A DNA stretch of 41,153 bases from an uncultured Porphyromonadaceae bacterium (lineage in GTDB: Bacteria > Bacteroidota > Bacteroidia > Bacteroidales > Muribaculaceae): positions 1 through 41,153 of the forward strand of contig URLF01000009.1 of assembly GCA_900548705.1 (NCBI GenBank), in the 5' to 3' direction. The notes under the pieces are model-generated. The model did not search any database. It was not told where the DNA came from and saw nothing but the letters and a program-made list of their open reading frames with translations. Below, piece after piece: positions 17,381-26,504 of this stretch. Made by a program: the position numbers and the translations under genes. The first letter of the stretch is position 1; each line of letters starts with the position of its first letter.

Positions 17381-18436
17381 ATGCAACGCATATTCCTAAC
17401 TCATATCGTGCCTCGTGATAAGGTCCTAAAATACCACTTGTCTTCCGCTTCCTGCAACTTTTGTTACAATCTTATTGAAAGTGGTGCTTTTGACAAGACG
17501 TTCTCAATCCTGCCGTCGTTCGTTAAAGGAAATATTGACTCATTTGACGGATTGGTATATTCCTCTTTGAGAAAGAACAAACTCAGGCATTTTGCTCCTA
17601 TTGTGGAAAATCTTAAAATTTTCAGGATGATTCCACGCGATGCCTCTGTCTGGTATTACAATTGCACGATACTGAACATAACCCTCATACTTCTTCTAAA
17701 GTTATTAAAGCCCAAAGTCAAACAACAGATTATAATTCTTGATTACACTCCAAGCAAGAAAATCTTCGTTCGATTCTTGCTGTGGGTCTCCAACCATCTG
17801 AATGGTACTATTAGATTGGCGGACTCCCCACTGTTTACCTGCACAAATTCTGTTTGTTTGCCGGGGGTTGTTCCCTCTAATGCTCCACAATTTCCTGAAA
17901 TCACAGATATAAAACGGGAGTTTCTTATATCCGGGGAATTGGGCTACAATATATCAATGTTGCCTATGTTGCTTGAGGTCTTTTCTCAGTTGCCACACTG
18001 TACCCTACATATCACGGGAAAAGCACCCGACATAACGCTGATAGAAAAGTACACGTCCTCCTGTAACAATATCATTTATCATGGCATGGTGAGCCGGGAA
18101 GAATATTTGCAGATACTCCACAATACTCCTTTTTTACTGAGTACCCGCAACCCAAACTCGCCGGAAAACAAATGCAATTTCCCCTCAAAAATCATTGAGG
18201 GGTTATTACATAACCGTATCATCCTTTCTACCCTTCATTACGAACAATTAAACGGAATCAAATACTTCCAAGTAGGTTGCAACAAAGATTCTTTCAAGCA
18301 ATCCCTTATGGGAATAACGAATTTGCCGCTTGACAAATTAGTATCTTATGCAAATCAATCAGATTTAATAAGGAACAAGTTCAACAGCAATGTGTGGAAA
18401 AACTACATCGTCAAAATAGAAAACTGTAGTTTATGA
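17381..18436 (+). CDS. Glycosyltransferase, GT-B fold (GT4-like)
   Basis: A 351-residue cytoplasmic or membrane-associated protein. The C-terminal half has the GT-B pattern: EFLISGELGYNISMLPMLLEVF, TLHITGKAPD, NIIYHGMVSREEYLQIL, then PNSPENKCNFPSKIIEGLLH, in which SK-E-L positions resemble the donor-binding EX7E region. The N-terminal half is divergent. Donor and acceptor are unknown. Its stop overlaps the next gene by ATGA. The gene is AT-rich like its upstream neighbours. Confidence 0.75.
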   Translation: MQRIFLTHIVPRDKVLKYHLSSASCNFCYNLIESGAFDKTFSILPSFVKGNIDSFDGLVYSSLRKNKLRHFAPIVENLKIFRMIPRDASVWYYNCTILNITLILLLKLLKPKVKQQIIILDYTPSKKIFVRFLLWVSNHLNGTIRLADSPLFTCTNSVCLPGVVPSNAPQFPEITDIKREFLISGELGYNISMLPMLLEVFSQLPHCTLHITGKAPDITLIEKYTSSCNNIIYHGMVSREEYLQILHNTPFLLSTRNPNSPENKCNFPSKIIEGLLHNRIILSTLHYEQLNGIKYFQVGCNKDSFKQSLMGITNLPLDKLVSYANQSDLIRNKFNSNVWKNYIVKIENCSL

Positions 18437-19593
18437 CTAAAAAGATTATATTGGTTACCAACGAGATAAACCCTTATAGAAAGAGTTTCTACGATAAGCT
18501 ATATAAGTATTGTCTTTCTATCGGGGTCAACTTCACTGTTCTATTAATGACAAAAGTTGAGTATGGATATAATTGGAATTATGAGCAGGTCAAATCTGAT
18601 TATGCCATACTCATGAAAGGAGCGCATTTCTCATTTCCCATAGTTAACCATCTAAATATTGAGGTCACATCGTATATTAAAAATTTACGTCCTGACATTG
18701 TAATAATGGCCGGGAGCTACTTTTTTTATACGAATTGGTTGGTTCTTTTTCAAAAGAAAAGGTTGAAATTCCCAATTTACTTTTGGAGCGAAACACATTT
18801 TCAAGAAGAACGTGACTATGCCCCGTGGAAATTCAAAGTAAGGGAATTTGTCAGGAGATTCATCTACCGGAAGTTCGATGGTTTTTGGTACAGCGGCAAG
18901 CTATCGAAAGAGCTTGTCGTTCATTATGCAAGGAATGATGCCAGATATCATTTTGTACCAAACTTGATTGACAATCAACTTTATTTCACCACTGTGCAAC
19001 GGTTGAGAAAAGATAAGAACCGTTTGCGCAAGCAATGGAACATTCCTGAAGATAATTATGTATTAATCACTCCCGCACGATTGTCAAAAGTAAAGGGCAT
19101 TCACACATTTGTTGAACTACTAAAAAATGTAGATAAAAAAGACAATATAACGATGCTAATACCCGGCATTGGCCCAGATAAAGCCATGATAGAAAAAGCT
19201 ATAACGGATGCCGGAATAGATGCGCGGTTACTGGGATACCAGCAACAGAATATTGTAATGGAGCTATATGCGCTTGCCGACTTTTTCGTTCTGCCATCAT
19301 TGTCAGACCCGAATCCTTTGACCTGCATAGAAGCATTATGGTCCGGATTGCCTTTGTTGGTATCCAAACATGTGGGCAATTATCCGGAAGTTATCAAAAA
19401 CGGACATAATGGATATGTTTTTGATTATTCCAATCCGGAGAATGCTGTCTCCACGATAAACAAACTGCTGGATTCCTCTGCTGAATGGAAAGAGGCGGCC
19501 CACGAATGTTCTATACAGATTGCATCCAAATATTACGATCCCGAAAAAGTGGTCAAACGGCTCGTGGATGATTTATTGGCGGAAAACCAATGA
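18433..19593 (+). CDS. Glycosyltransferase family 4
   Basis: A 386-residue GT-B enzyme. The C-terminal donor domain shows TPARLSKVKGIHTFVELLKN, MLIPGIGPDKAMIEK, LLGYQQQNIVMELYALADFFV and LPSLSDPNPLTCIEALWSGL, whose E-to-E spacing is the GT4 donor-binding signature. HVGNYPEVIKNGHNGYVFD follows. It adds a sugar to the lipid-linked repeat unit on the cytoplasmic face. The start overlaps the previous stop by four bases. Confidence 0.92.
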   Translation: MTKKIILVTNEINPYRKSFYDKLYKYCLSIGVNFTVLLMTKVEYGYNWNYEQVKSDYAILMKGAHFSFPIVNHLNIEVTSYIKNLRPDIVIMAGSYFFYTNWLVLFQKKRLKFPIYFWSETHFQEERDYAPWKFKVREFVRRFIYRKFDGFWYSGKLSKELVVHYARNDARYHFVPNLIDNQLYFTTVQRLRKDKNRLRKQWNIPEDNYVLITPARLSKVKGIHTFVELLKNVDKKDNITMLIPGIGPDKAMIEKAITDAGIDARLLGYQQQNIVMELYALADFFVLPSLSDPNPLTCIEALWSGLPLLVSKHVGNYPEVIKNGHNGYVFDYSNPENAVSTINKLLDSSAEWKEAAHECSIQIASKYYDPEKVVKRLVDDLLAENQ

Positions 19594-19615
19594 ACCAGTA
19601 TCAAGAACACAAGAT

Positions 19616-20776
19616 ATGAAGCTGCTTCAAACGATCGCATCGATGAATGCCACGGGAGGAGGGACATCCAGTTGCACTTACCAGCTGTTCAACGCCCTCT
19701 ACAATCTCGACCACGAGGTCAGGTTGCTGTCTATGGCACCGAAGAATTCCGGTACCGAAGTTCTGGGAGATGGCTCTCAATGGCTCGTCAACTTACCAAA
19801 TGATTATCGGACACCTCTCGGAATTTCGAAAAACATACGGCAGTATCTTAAAAATTCCGATGCGGAAATCTTCCATACCAATGGATTATGGCTGGATGTC
19901 AACCATACGACTTGCGCTATAGCCCGCTCCAAAGGAAAGCCATATCTCATCACTCCCCATGGAATGATGTATGAAGAAACATTACGGCGGTCGTGGTGGA
20001 AAAAACGTCCTCTGGAAGCATTATGGTACAAAAGAGATATCCGTGAAGCGTACTGTATCCATGTTACATGCAGGGAAGAGATGCGCCATATCCGTAATTA
20101 TGGCTACAAGGGGCCCGTTGCTGTCATCGGGAACCCAATTGAAGTACCCTCATATATCGACGATATAAACCTCAGAACTGAAAGTAATCCTCTTCCTGAC
20201 AATACATATACCATTGGATTCCTTGGCAGGCTTCATCCCCGCAAACAAGTGGAATTGATACTGCAAGGGCTATCCCTCCACCCCGATGCGAAACGAATAA
20301 AAGTCGTCATTATTGGTGATGGAGATGCGGCCTATAAAGAATTCCTTCATAAGGAAGTAGACAGACTCGGTCTGGCGGGTCAAGTCGAGTTCAAGGGATT
20401 CATCAATGGACGCGAGAAGTTTGAGCTGCTATCCCGCTTGTCCGCTTTGTTTGTCCCGTCTGATATGGAGAATTTCGGGATGATTATCCCCGAAGCACTG
20501 TTGGTCAACACGCCGGTCATGGCTTCCTTAGGGACGCCATGGGAAGCGTTGAACACCAACCGATGCGGATGGTGGACAGAAGCATCCCCGGAATCAATAT
20601 CCCAAGTCATAGACCAAATTGTCGGGATGTCTCCCGCTGATTTGAAATCAATGGGAAAACGTGGGGCACAATATGTGCGTGACAAATTTGCGGCACCGGT
20701 GATAGCATCTCGCCTTATGGAGCTTTACCGGTGGATATTGGGAGAAGCCCCCAAACCTGAATTCGTCGAAGTTTAA
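19616..20776 (+). CDS. Glycosyltransferase family 4
   Basis: A 386-residue GT-B enzyme. The N-terminus MKLLQTIASMNATGGGTSSC is the typical glycine-rich acceptor loop, followed by FHTNGLWLDVNHT and YLITPHGMMYEETLRRSWWKK. The donor domain has IGFLGRLHPRKQVELILQGL, VVIIGDGDAAYKE, VEFKGFINGREKFELLS and VPSDMENFGMIIPEALLVNTPV (EX7E). The start at 19616 is chosen because the frame upstream lies inside the preceding gene. From here the base composition becomes richer in GC than in the genes just before it, a possible junction in the locus. Confidence 0.93.
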   Translation: MKLLQTIASMNATGGGTSSCTYQLFNALYNLDHEVRLLSMAPKNSGTEVLGDGSQWLVNLPNDYRTPLGISKNIRQYLKNSDAEIFHTNGLWLDVNHTTCAIARSKGKPYLITPHGMMYEETLRRSWWKKRPLEALWYKRDIREAYCIHVTCREEMRHIRNYGYKGPVAVIGNPIEVPSYIDDINLRTESNPLPDNTYTIGFLGRLHPRKQVELILQGLSLHPDAKRIKVVIIGDGDAAYKEFLHKEVDRLGLAGQVEFKGFINGREKFELLSRLSALFVPSDMENFGMIIPEALLVNTPVMASLGTPWEALNTNRCGWWTEASPESISQVIDQIVGMSPADLKSMGKRGAQYVRDKFAAPVIASRLMELYRWILGEAPKPEFVEV

Positions 20777-20782
20777 TTCCAG

Positions 20783-22243
20783 ATGGCAAACACAGACGAT
20801 TACACAGCCTTAAAAAACGGCATCTCTTGGAGCGCATTCGAACGCTTCGCCGTGCAGGGGCTACAGTTCATTGTCTTTGTGTTTATGGCCCGAGCCCTCT
20901 CCCCTACTGATTATGGGCTGGTCGGGATGCTGACATTTTTTATTGTCATATCCCAACTGATTGCCGAGGGCGGGTTGCCTCAAGCCATTATCCGTAAACT
21001 CAACAGGGATGAGACAGACCTTTCAACCGCATTCTTTGTCAATGTGACGGGTGGCATTTTACTGTATCTGATTCTTTTTATCTCAGCGCCGGCAATCTCA
21101 AAATTCTACGAAGAGCCACAGCTCACCGCTTTACTCAGAGTGATGGCACTGAGTATTCCAATACAGTCATCACTGGTCGTCCATCGGGCGATACTGACTT
21201 CCAAACTTGATTTCAAGACCCAGGCAAAATCCACATTCGTAGGTGCATTGTCATCTGGTCTCATCGGCATATATATGGCATATCGCGGTTATGGCGCGTG
21301 GGCAATCGTGGGTCTTCAACTTACCAATCAGATTGTCACCTCAATCACCCTGTGGATTGTCACGGAATGGCATCCAACACGCCGCTTTTCCCTGAACTCT
21401 TTCAAATCTCTCTATGGCTTCGGGTACAAATTATTGGTAAGCAATGTTTTCGACAGTGTTTATACAAGCATATACACCCTTACAATTGGAAAAGTATTTT
21501 CTGCTTACGCGTTAGGATGCTACACCAATGCGCGTCAGCTCGGCAGCATATCCTCCGAAAATCTTACGCGCATTGTCAACCGGGCCGCGTTCCCGATGTT
21601 CTGCAGTTACCAGGATGACAAGCAGAAACTCCATGATATGATCGCCAATTATCTGAAACTGACATTCTTCTTCATCGCCCCTCTTATGATTGGCATCTCC
21701 TCACTCTCCCAGTCAATGACTATCGCATTAATCGGTTCCCAATGGCTCTACACAGCCCGACTGCTCAGGATAATCTGCGTCTATTTCCTGTTCTTCCCTC
21801 TCAATTCAATCAATTTCATGATTCTGGAGATAAATGGGAGAGGTGACACCTACCTGAAACTCAAAGCAATAAACATTGCCGTAGGGCTTGGCCTCCTGAT
21901 TATTCTTATTCCTTTCGGATTATCGGCAGTATGTCTTGGAATGGTAGCCTGTGGATTCATAAGTTTTGCAATAAACGCCCATATATCCGGCAAAAGTATC
22001 AATCTTGGGTTTACACGTCAACTCAAGCTCCTGTTGCCTACACTAATCAGTGCTTTGGTAATGGGAGCAACAGTTTATGGGGTACAATTCCTTGTCAAAG
22101 GAGAGTGGCTCCAGGTCTGCCTTGGAATTGCGACCGGCATACTTATCTACGGAGGGTTGTCTATGGCTTTCCAGACCGACCTCTGCAGTGTAATCTTAAA
22201 ATTACTAAGAAAACCAGGCATCCCGACCAATGTCGAATCCTGA
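20783..22243 (+). CDS. Polysaccharide flippase, WzxC-like (second copy)
   Basis: A 486-residue membrane protein with about 12-14 hydrophobic segments. The N-terminus ALKNGISWSAFERFAVQGLQ, then FVFMARALSPTDYGLVGMLT and AEGGLPQAIIRK, match the WzxC/lipopolysaccharide-exporter branch of the MOP superfamily, distinct from the flippase at 10256. It would translocate a lipid-linked sugar unit. It lies 6 bases after the GT4 gene and overlaps the next gene by 14 bases. Two flippases in one transcript is uncommon for a single-polysaccharide locus. Confidence 0.9.
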   Translation: MANTDDYTALKNGISWSAFERFAVQGLQFIVFVFMARALSPTDYGLVGMLTFFIVISQLIAEGGLPQAIIRKLNRDETDLSTAFFVNVTGGILLYLILFISAPAISKFYEEPQLTALLRVMALSIPIQSSLVVHRAILTSKLDFKTQAKSTFVGALSSGLIGIYMAYRGYGAWAIVGLQLTNQIVTSITLWIVTEWHPTRRFSLNSFKSLYGFGYKLLVSNVFDSVYTSIYTLTIGKVFSAYALGCYTNARQLGSISSENLTRIVNRAAFPMFCSYQDDKQKLHDMIANYLKLTFFFIAPLMIGISSLSQSMTIALIGSQWLYTARLLRIICVYFLFFPLNSINFMILEINGRGDTYLKLKAINIAVGLGLLIILIPFGLSAVCLGMVACGFISFAINAHISGKSINLGFTRQLKLLLPTLISALVMGATVYGVQFLVKGEWLQVCLGIATGILIYGGLSMAFQTDLCSVILKLLRKPGIPTNVES

Positions 22244-23462
22244 TATAAACAGCAATTACAGCCACTCCATTGATAGGTTCATCATACCCGGAATATCAAT
22301 AGTTCTTGGCATAATGATATGCCTGCGCTATGCCGTATACATAACCATCCCACTCCCGGTTATAACCGCACTGTCTCTGGTAATAATACTGTTAGCCCGG
22401 ATATATCGTAATACCAAATATTGCATCCCCCTGTTGATATTCCTGCTCTATTACGGAGCAACACTGTTTATTCATCCATATTCGGAACCACTGCTTCGCT
22501 TTTCACGCTATGTCGCATTCGCGATAGGCATACTGCTTTTCTCCCCATTATTAATGTCAAAACAATTGACATTGGCGCGTAAATACATCTTTGTTACCAT
22601 ATTCCGGACATTACTGTTGATGGTCCTTATATCCTTCTTCATATGGATTTATTGTACGATTATGGGATATGAGATTTCCGACAGTCACTTCTATTATTAT
22701 GGCTTCAAAGGGATATTCGATAGTGGAATGGTGCTATCCCCCGCCGCCGGCGTTGTCGCGATAATATCTCTTCACAAATCACTGACAACAACCTCATCCC
22801 CCAGAATATTATGGTTGACGACGACACTCATCAGCGCAACCACCTGCGTTGCTGCTGGCTCCAGGATTGCCGTATTAGGTATGATAACAGCATTCATTGT
22901 TGAGTTTGTCTTAATGAGAAATGAAATCAAGGATATATTTTCTGATTTCAAATATAAAATCGCGTCCATTATTGTATTACTTGGACTTGTCGCGATTTCT
23001 CCTGCGGCATTCAAAGTCATCAATCACAAAATTTCAATCGGACACGCTCACAACAGCATAATCTATTCACGTCAGAAACTTTGGACAACCCGTATTGACG
23101 AAATCCGCACCTCTCCTCTCATCGGAATCGGCTATGCAAACGAATCCACCGCATTATCTTCCGAAAATGCCACCCATAAACCTACCAACATTGAACCGGG
23201 TTCCTCATGGCTCTCTTTGGTCAGCTACGGAGGAATTATCGGATTAGGAATATTCGGCTGGTTTTCATATAAGATGTTTAGTAAAATATCCGCAAATCGC
23301 CATAAAAAATATGTCATCCCTACAATTGCCCTCTTGACATTTTTTTTCGTAGATGGAATCGCTGAAGGATGGCTGATGTTCAGCGGCGCTCTTCTGTTTC
23401 CCATTTTTTGGCAAACTTGTTCAGCAGCATTTATGGCACAATCATACCAACAATATGACTGA
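22230..23462 (+). CDS. O-antigen polymerase/ligase-type membrane protein (second Wzy)
   Basis: A 410-residue protein with about 10 hydrophobic segments. The C-terminal half has SRQKLWTTRIDEIRTSPLIG, then IGYANEST and EPGSSWLSLVSYGGIIGLGIF, the periplasmic-loop pattern of the Wzy_C/O-antigen ligase superfamily. It could polymerise repeat units or ligate them to a carrier. It is of a different type from the polymerase at 13604. The ATG at 22230 overlaps the flippase stop by 14 bases. The end overlaps the next gene by 8 bases. Confidence 0.85.
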   Translation: MSNPDINSNYSHSIDRFIIPGISIVLGIMICLRYAVYITIPLPVITALSLVIILLARIYRNTKYCIPLLIFLLYYGATLFIHPYSEPLLRFSRYVAFAIGILLFSPLLMSKQLTLARKYIFVTIFRTLLLMVLISFFIWIYCTIMGYEISDSHFYYYGFKGIFDSGMVLSPAAGVVAIISLHKSLTTTSSPRILWLTTTLISATTCVAAGSRIAVLGMITAFIVEFVLMRNEIKDIFSDFKYKIASIIVLLGLVAISPAAFKVINHKISIGHAHNSIIYSRQKLWTTRIDEIRTSPLIGIGYANESTALSSENATHKPTNIEPGSSWLSLVSYGGIIGLGIFGWFSYKMFSKISANRHKKYVIPTIALLTFFFVDGIAEGWLMFSGALLFPIFWQTCSAAFMAQSYQQYD

Positions 23463-24009
23463 AACCAAGCAACATCTCCGTCCTTACGTCAATCACCTTG
23501 GCCTAAAACATCAAATCATACGACTTTTATGGTCATTTGTATGGAATATGGCTGCTCGTTGGCTCCCTCGATCAATAGGTAGCGGATGGAAACGTCTGTT
23601 GTTAAAAATGTTCGGTGCGGAAATAGCACCTACCGCAGTCGTATATAGTTCTGCAAGAATATATTATCCCTCTAATCTCACAATGCATCCATACAGCTGT
23701 TTGGCTTCAGATGTTGAGTGTTATAACGTGGCCCCAGTGATTTTAGGAGAACACGTTACCGTTAGCCAAGGAGCTATGTTGTGTACCGCATCTCACGACA
23801 TCACTGACGCTGACAACCGTCTCATTACCGCAACAATAGAAATTGAGCGCGATGCCTGGATCGGAACGCGTGCTTTTGTGGGAATGGGTGTCACAGTTGG
23901 AGAAGGAGCTGTTGTGGGAGCTTGCGCCGCTGTTTTCAAAAATATCGAACCATGGACTGTGGTTGGTGGCAATCCAGCGAAGCCTCTAAAAAAGAGGGCA
24001 ATTAAATAA
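23455..24009 (+). CDS. WcaF-like acetyltransferase
   Basis: A 184-residue LbetaH acetyltransferase resembling colanic-acid WcaF. The N-terminal region FVWNMAARWLPRS, GSGWKRLLLKMFGAEIAPTA and VYSSARIYYPSNLTM is characteristic. TASHDI holds the likely catalytic His. IEIERDAWIGTRAFVGMGVT and VVGGNPAKPLKKR are the C-terminal coil and cap. It probably O-acetylates a sugar of the polymer. It overlaps the preceding polymerase gene by 8 bases. Confidence 0.9.
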   Translation: MTETKQHLRPYVNHLGLKHQIIRLLWSFVWNMAARWLPRSIGSGWKRLLLKMFGAEIAPTAVVYSSARIYYPSNLTMHPYSCLASDVECYNVAPVILGEHVTVSQGAMLCTASHDITDADNRLITATIEIERDAWIGTRAFVGMGVTVGEGAVVGACAAVFKNIEPWTVVGGNPAKPLKKRAIK

Positions 24010-24019
24010 TTCAATTTAT

Positions 24020-24925
24020 ATGCTTGATTTGACAGTTGTTATTTTGACGAAGGATGAGGAGCTCCATATCGAGAGATGCATTGAGAATGTGTTGCCCATC
24101 GCCAAGGAGATATATGTTATCGATAGCTTCTCCACCGACAAGACATTGGAGATTGCGTCCAGATATCCGAAAGTCAAGATCTTTCAGAACAAATGGATAA
24201 ACAGTTATGCCCATCAGTTCAACTGGGCACTTGACCAACTACCGCCAACCACCCAGTGGGTGTTGCGTCTGGATGCCGATGAGTATCTGCTGCCGGGACT
24301 TGTGGAGGAGGTAAAACAGAAGTTGCCTTTGCTTGGGAACAATGTTTCCGGAGTTGTGCTGAACCTCCGGCGTATTTTCCTTGGAAGATGGATAAAACGT
24401 GGGATATATCCCATAAAGCTTCTGCGTATCTTCCGATATGGTCATGGACGATGCGAACAGCGCCTTATGGATGAGCATATCCAGCTCACTCAAGGAGAGA
24501 TTGTCGAGTTCCGGAATGACTTCTGCGACCACAACCTCAACAACCTGTCTTGGTTCTGCCACAAGCATGTCAATTATGCCGTCCGTGAGGCGGCCGACCT
24601 CCTCGACATTGAATACGGTATCACCGGGGCTGCCCTGACCGATGAGGGGAAAATGATTTCCCCACAGGCGATAGCCAAACGTAACAAAAAGCACAAATAT
24701 GCCCGTCAACCGCTTTTCCTGCGGTCCACGGCTTATTTTTTATACCGATACCTGTTAAAAGGAGCATTCCTCGAAGGTAAAGAGGGATTCCTTTTCTCAT
24801 TCATTCAAGGATGGTGGTACCGGACATTGGTCGATGCCAAAGTGCTGGAAATAAAACGTAAAAGCGGCGGCGACCCGCAAAAGATGAAACAAATCCTCCA
24901 AGAGGAATACAATATAGGTTTCTGA
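24020..24925 (+). CDS. Glycosyltransferase family 2, WaaE/KdtX-like
   Basis: A 301-residue GT-A enzyme. The N-terminus has LTVVILTKDEELHIERCIEN, YVIDSFSTDKTLEIA and WVLRLDADEYLLPGLVEE with the DxD motif (DADE). RYGHGRCEQRLMDEHI and EFRNDFCDHNLNNLSWF follow, as in lipopolysaccharide-core beta-glucosyltransferases of the WaaE/KdtX type. The C-terminal FLYRYLLKGAFLEGKEGFLF segment is probably membrane-associated. It transfers one sugar to the growing unit or core. Its GC content is close to that of the housekeeping flanks. Confidence 0.9.
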   Translation: MLDLTVVILTKDEELHIERCIENVLPIAKEIYVIDSFSTDKTLEIASRYPKVKIFQNKWINSYAHQFNWALDQLPPTTQWVLRLDADEYLLPGLVEEVKQKLPLLGNNVSGVVLNLRRIFLGRWIKRGIYPIKLLRIFRYGHGRCEQRLMDEHIQLTQGEIVEFRNDFCDHNLNNLSWFCHKHVNYAVREAADLLDIEYGITGAALTDEGKMISPQAIAKRNKKHKYARQPLFLRSTAYFLYRYLLKGAFLEGKEGFLFSFIQGWWYRTLVDAKVLEIKRKSGGDPQKMKQILQEEYNIGF

Positions 24926-24961
24926 CATCCCCCTATCCGGTTTTGCCGGACTGTGATTACA

Positions 24962-25759
24962 ATGAATAAATTCAAAATTTCACTTGTGACGGTGACACGG
25001 AATTCCGCCCGAACCGTAGAGGACACTCTCCGCAGTGTGATTCAACAGACATACGGGGATGTCGAGCATATCGTGGTCGATGGCGGAAGCACCGACGCCA
25101 CAATGGATATAATCAGGAAATATGCCGGTCAATACAATTCCCGAGGGTTCGAATTGAAATGGATTTCCGAACCTGACAATGGCATCTATGATGCCATGAA
25201 CAAAGGTATCTCCCTTGCTTCCGGCGAAGTAGTCGGGATGCTCAATTCCGATGATTTCTTCACATATCCAACTGTGCTTGAGAGAGTGGCGGATGAGTTC
25301 AAGGCCATCTCTCAGAGACAGGAATTGGATGCCGTCTATGGTGATATCCATTATGTCAATCCCGAACGGCTCGACAAATGTGTCAGATACTACTCTTCCA
25401 AGGCATTCTCGCGCACGAAAATGAGGATGGGGTTCATGCCGGCCCATCCTTCATTCTATTGCCGAAAAGAATTATATGACAAGTTGGGGATGTACGACAT
25501 ATCTTTCCGAATCGCGTCAGACTTCGAATTGCTCCTCCGATTCATTTACATTCATCGAATTCGCACCAAATACCTTCCTCTTGACTTCGTGACTATGCGG
25601 ACCGGTGGCACATCAACTTCTGGCTTCTCTGTACATCGGAAAATATATTCCGAGCATATGCGTGCTTACAAGAAAAACCGAATCTATTCTAATTTTTTCA
25701 TGGAAGCCACCCGGTATCTTTACAAGATCATAGAGATTTGCCGAAGCAACCTGTCATAA
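24962..25759 (+). CDS. Glycosyltransferase family 2
   Basis: A 265-residue GT-A enzyme with KISLVTVTRNSARTVEDTLR, EHIVVDGGSTDATMDIIRKY, SEPDNGIYDAMNKGISLASG and MLNSDDFF, where SDD is the metal-binding DxD equivalent. FMPAHPSFYCRKELYDKLG follows. This is the WcaA/PgaC-like branch often found in capsule loci. The ATG at 24962 is preferred over the GTG at 24953. It lies 16 bases before the recombinase-like gene. Confidence 0.92.
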   Translation: MNKFKISLVTVTRNSARTVEDTLRSVIQQTYGDVEHIVVDGGSTDATMDIIRKYAGQYNSRGFELKWISEPDNGIYDAMNKGISLASGEVVGMLNSDDFFTYPTVLERVADEFKAISQRQELDAVYGDIHYVNPERLDKCVRYYSSKAFSRTKMRMGFMPAHPSFYCRKELYDKLGMYDISFRIASDFELLLRFIYIHRIRTKYLPLDFVTMRTGGTSTSGFSVHRKIYSEHMRAYKKNRIYSNFFMEATRYLYKIIEICRSNLS

Positions 25760-25775
25760 CCAGCCATCTCATAAT

Positions 25776-26423
25776 ATGGTGACTGAAATCACTCTTTCAG
25801 AAACACCGAGACGCCAGGCCAAAATCACGGTCGGTAATGGCGACAACCTCCTTACCTGGACTTTCGACGCGCCCGGGATAAGCGACAACGCCTGGCGACA
25901 ACTGCTTGCTCACGGATTCGATGGCAACAATACCGGAGCAAACCTCCAACCGGAAGACCGCGAGGCTCTCGATTTCCGCGACCGCGTGGCCTCTGTCGTC
26001 GCCACATTGAACAGTGCCGTCGAATCACTCGAACGTAACCGCACATTTGACCACCCCGGGGAATCCTTCATATCCTTTTCTGACCGGATGATAAAAGAGG
26101 ATCAGGAAGCAGGAATCACCGCCTCGAGAATCAACAAATACATAGCGTCTGTCTCTCGTTTCAAACGCTATCTCCAGTCTGTCGGCAAAGAGGGTATTCT
26201 CCTATCCAATCTCAACGCCAACTTAATGACTGACTTCGACAAAGTCATGTCAGAAGAAGGGCTGCAACCCTCGACACGCGCATTTTATAACCGCACTTTG
26301 CTGTCCATATATCTCCGTGGAGTGAAAGCCGGTCTGACCATAGACAACTCCCCCTTCTCCAAAGTAGCCACCCAATACCGTCAGCCCTCGACAAGAAACA
26401 AGCCCCGCCGAGTCTCCCGCTGA
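25776..26423 (+). CDS. Tyrosine-recombinase core-binding domain protein lacking the catalytic domain
   Basis: A 215-residue protein. Residues about 98-200 resemble the SAM-like core-binding domain of Bacteroidetes tyrosine recombinases: FISFSDRMIKEDQEAGITAS, NKYIASVSRFKRYLQ, NANLMTDFDKVMSEEGLQPS and RAFYNRTLLSIYLRGVKAGL, followed by NSPFSK. The protein ends shortly after with a basic tail. No catalytic R-H-R-Y domain follows in any frame; a terminator and a convergent gene come next. It is 16 bases after the GT2 gene and likely in the same transcript. It may be a truncated integrase remnant, although the frame is clean, or a DNA-binding accessory or regulatory protein. The GC content is high (about 62% in 25861-25920 by hand count). 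Confidence 0.65.
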   Translation: MVTEITLSETPRRQAKITVGNGDNLLTWTFDAPGISDNAWRQLLAHGFDGNNTGANLQPEDREALDFRDRVASVVATLNSAVESLERNRTFDHPGESFISFSDRMIKEDQEAGITASRINKYIASVSRFKRYLQSVGKEGILLSNLNANLMTDFDKVMSEEGLQPSTRAFYNRTLLSIYLRGVKAGLTIDNSPFSKVATQYRQPSTRNKPRRVSR

Positions 26424-26445
26424 CCATCAATACACTCTAACAACA

Positions 26446-26486
26446 CGCACTGCCCCGTCCGCTTCAACAGCAGACGGGGCGGTGCG
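26446..26486. terminator. Bidirectional terminator hairpin at end of polysaccharide operon
   Basis: CGCACTGCCCCGTC (26446-26459) pairs with GACGGGGCGGTGCG (26473-26486) over 14 bp with a single G-T wobble around a 13-base loop. It lies between two convergent genes ending at 26423 (+) and 26505 (-), so it can serve both. T-runs are weak on both sides. Confidence 0.75.
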
Positions 26487-26504
26487 TCATATGTCTATTA
26501 CATA

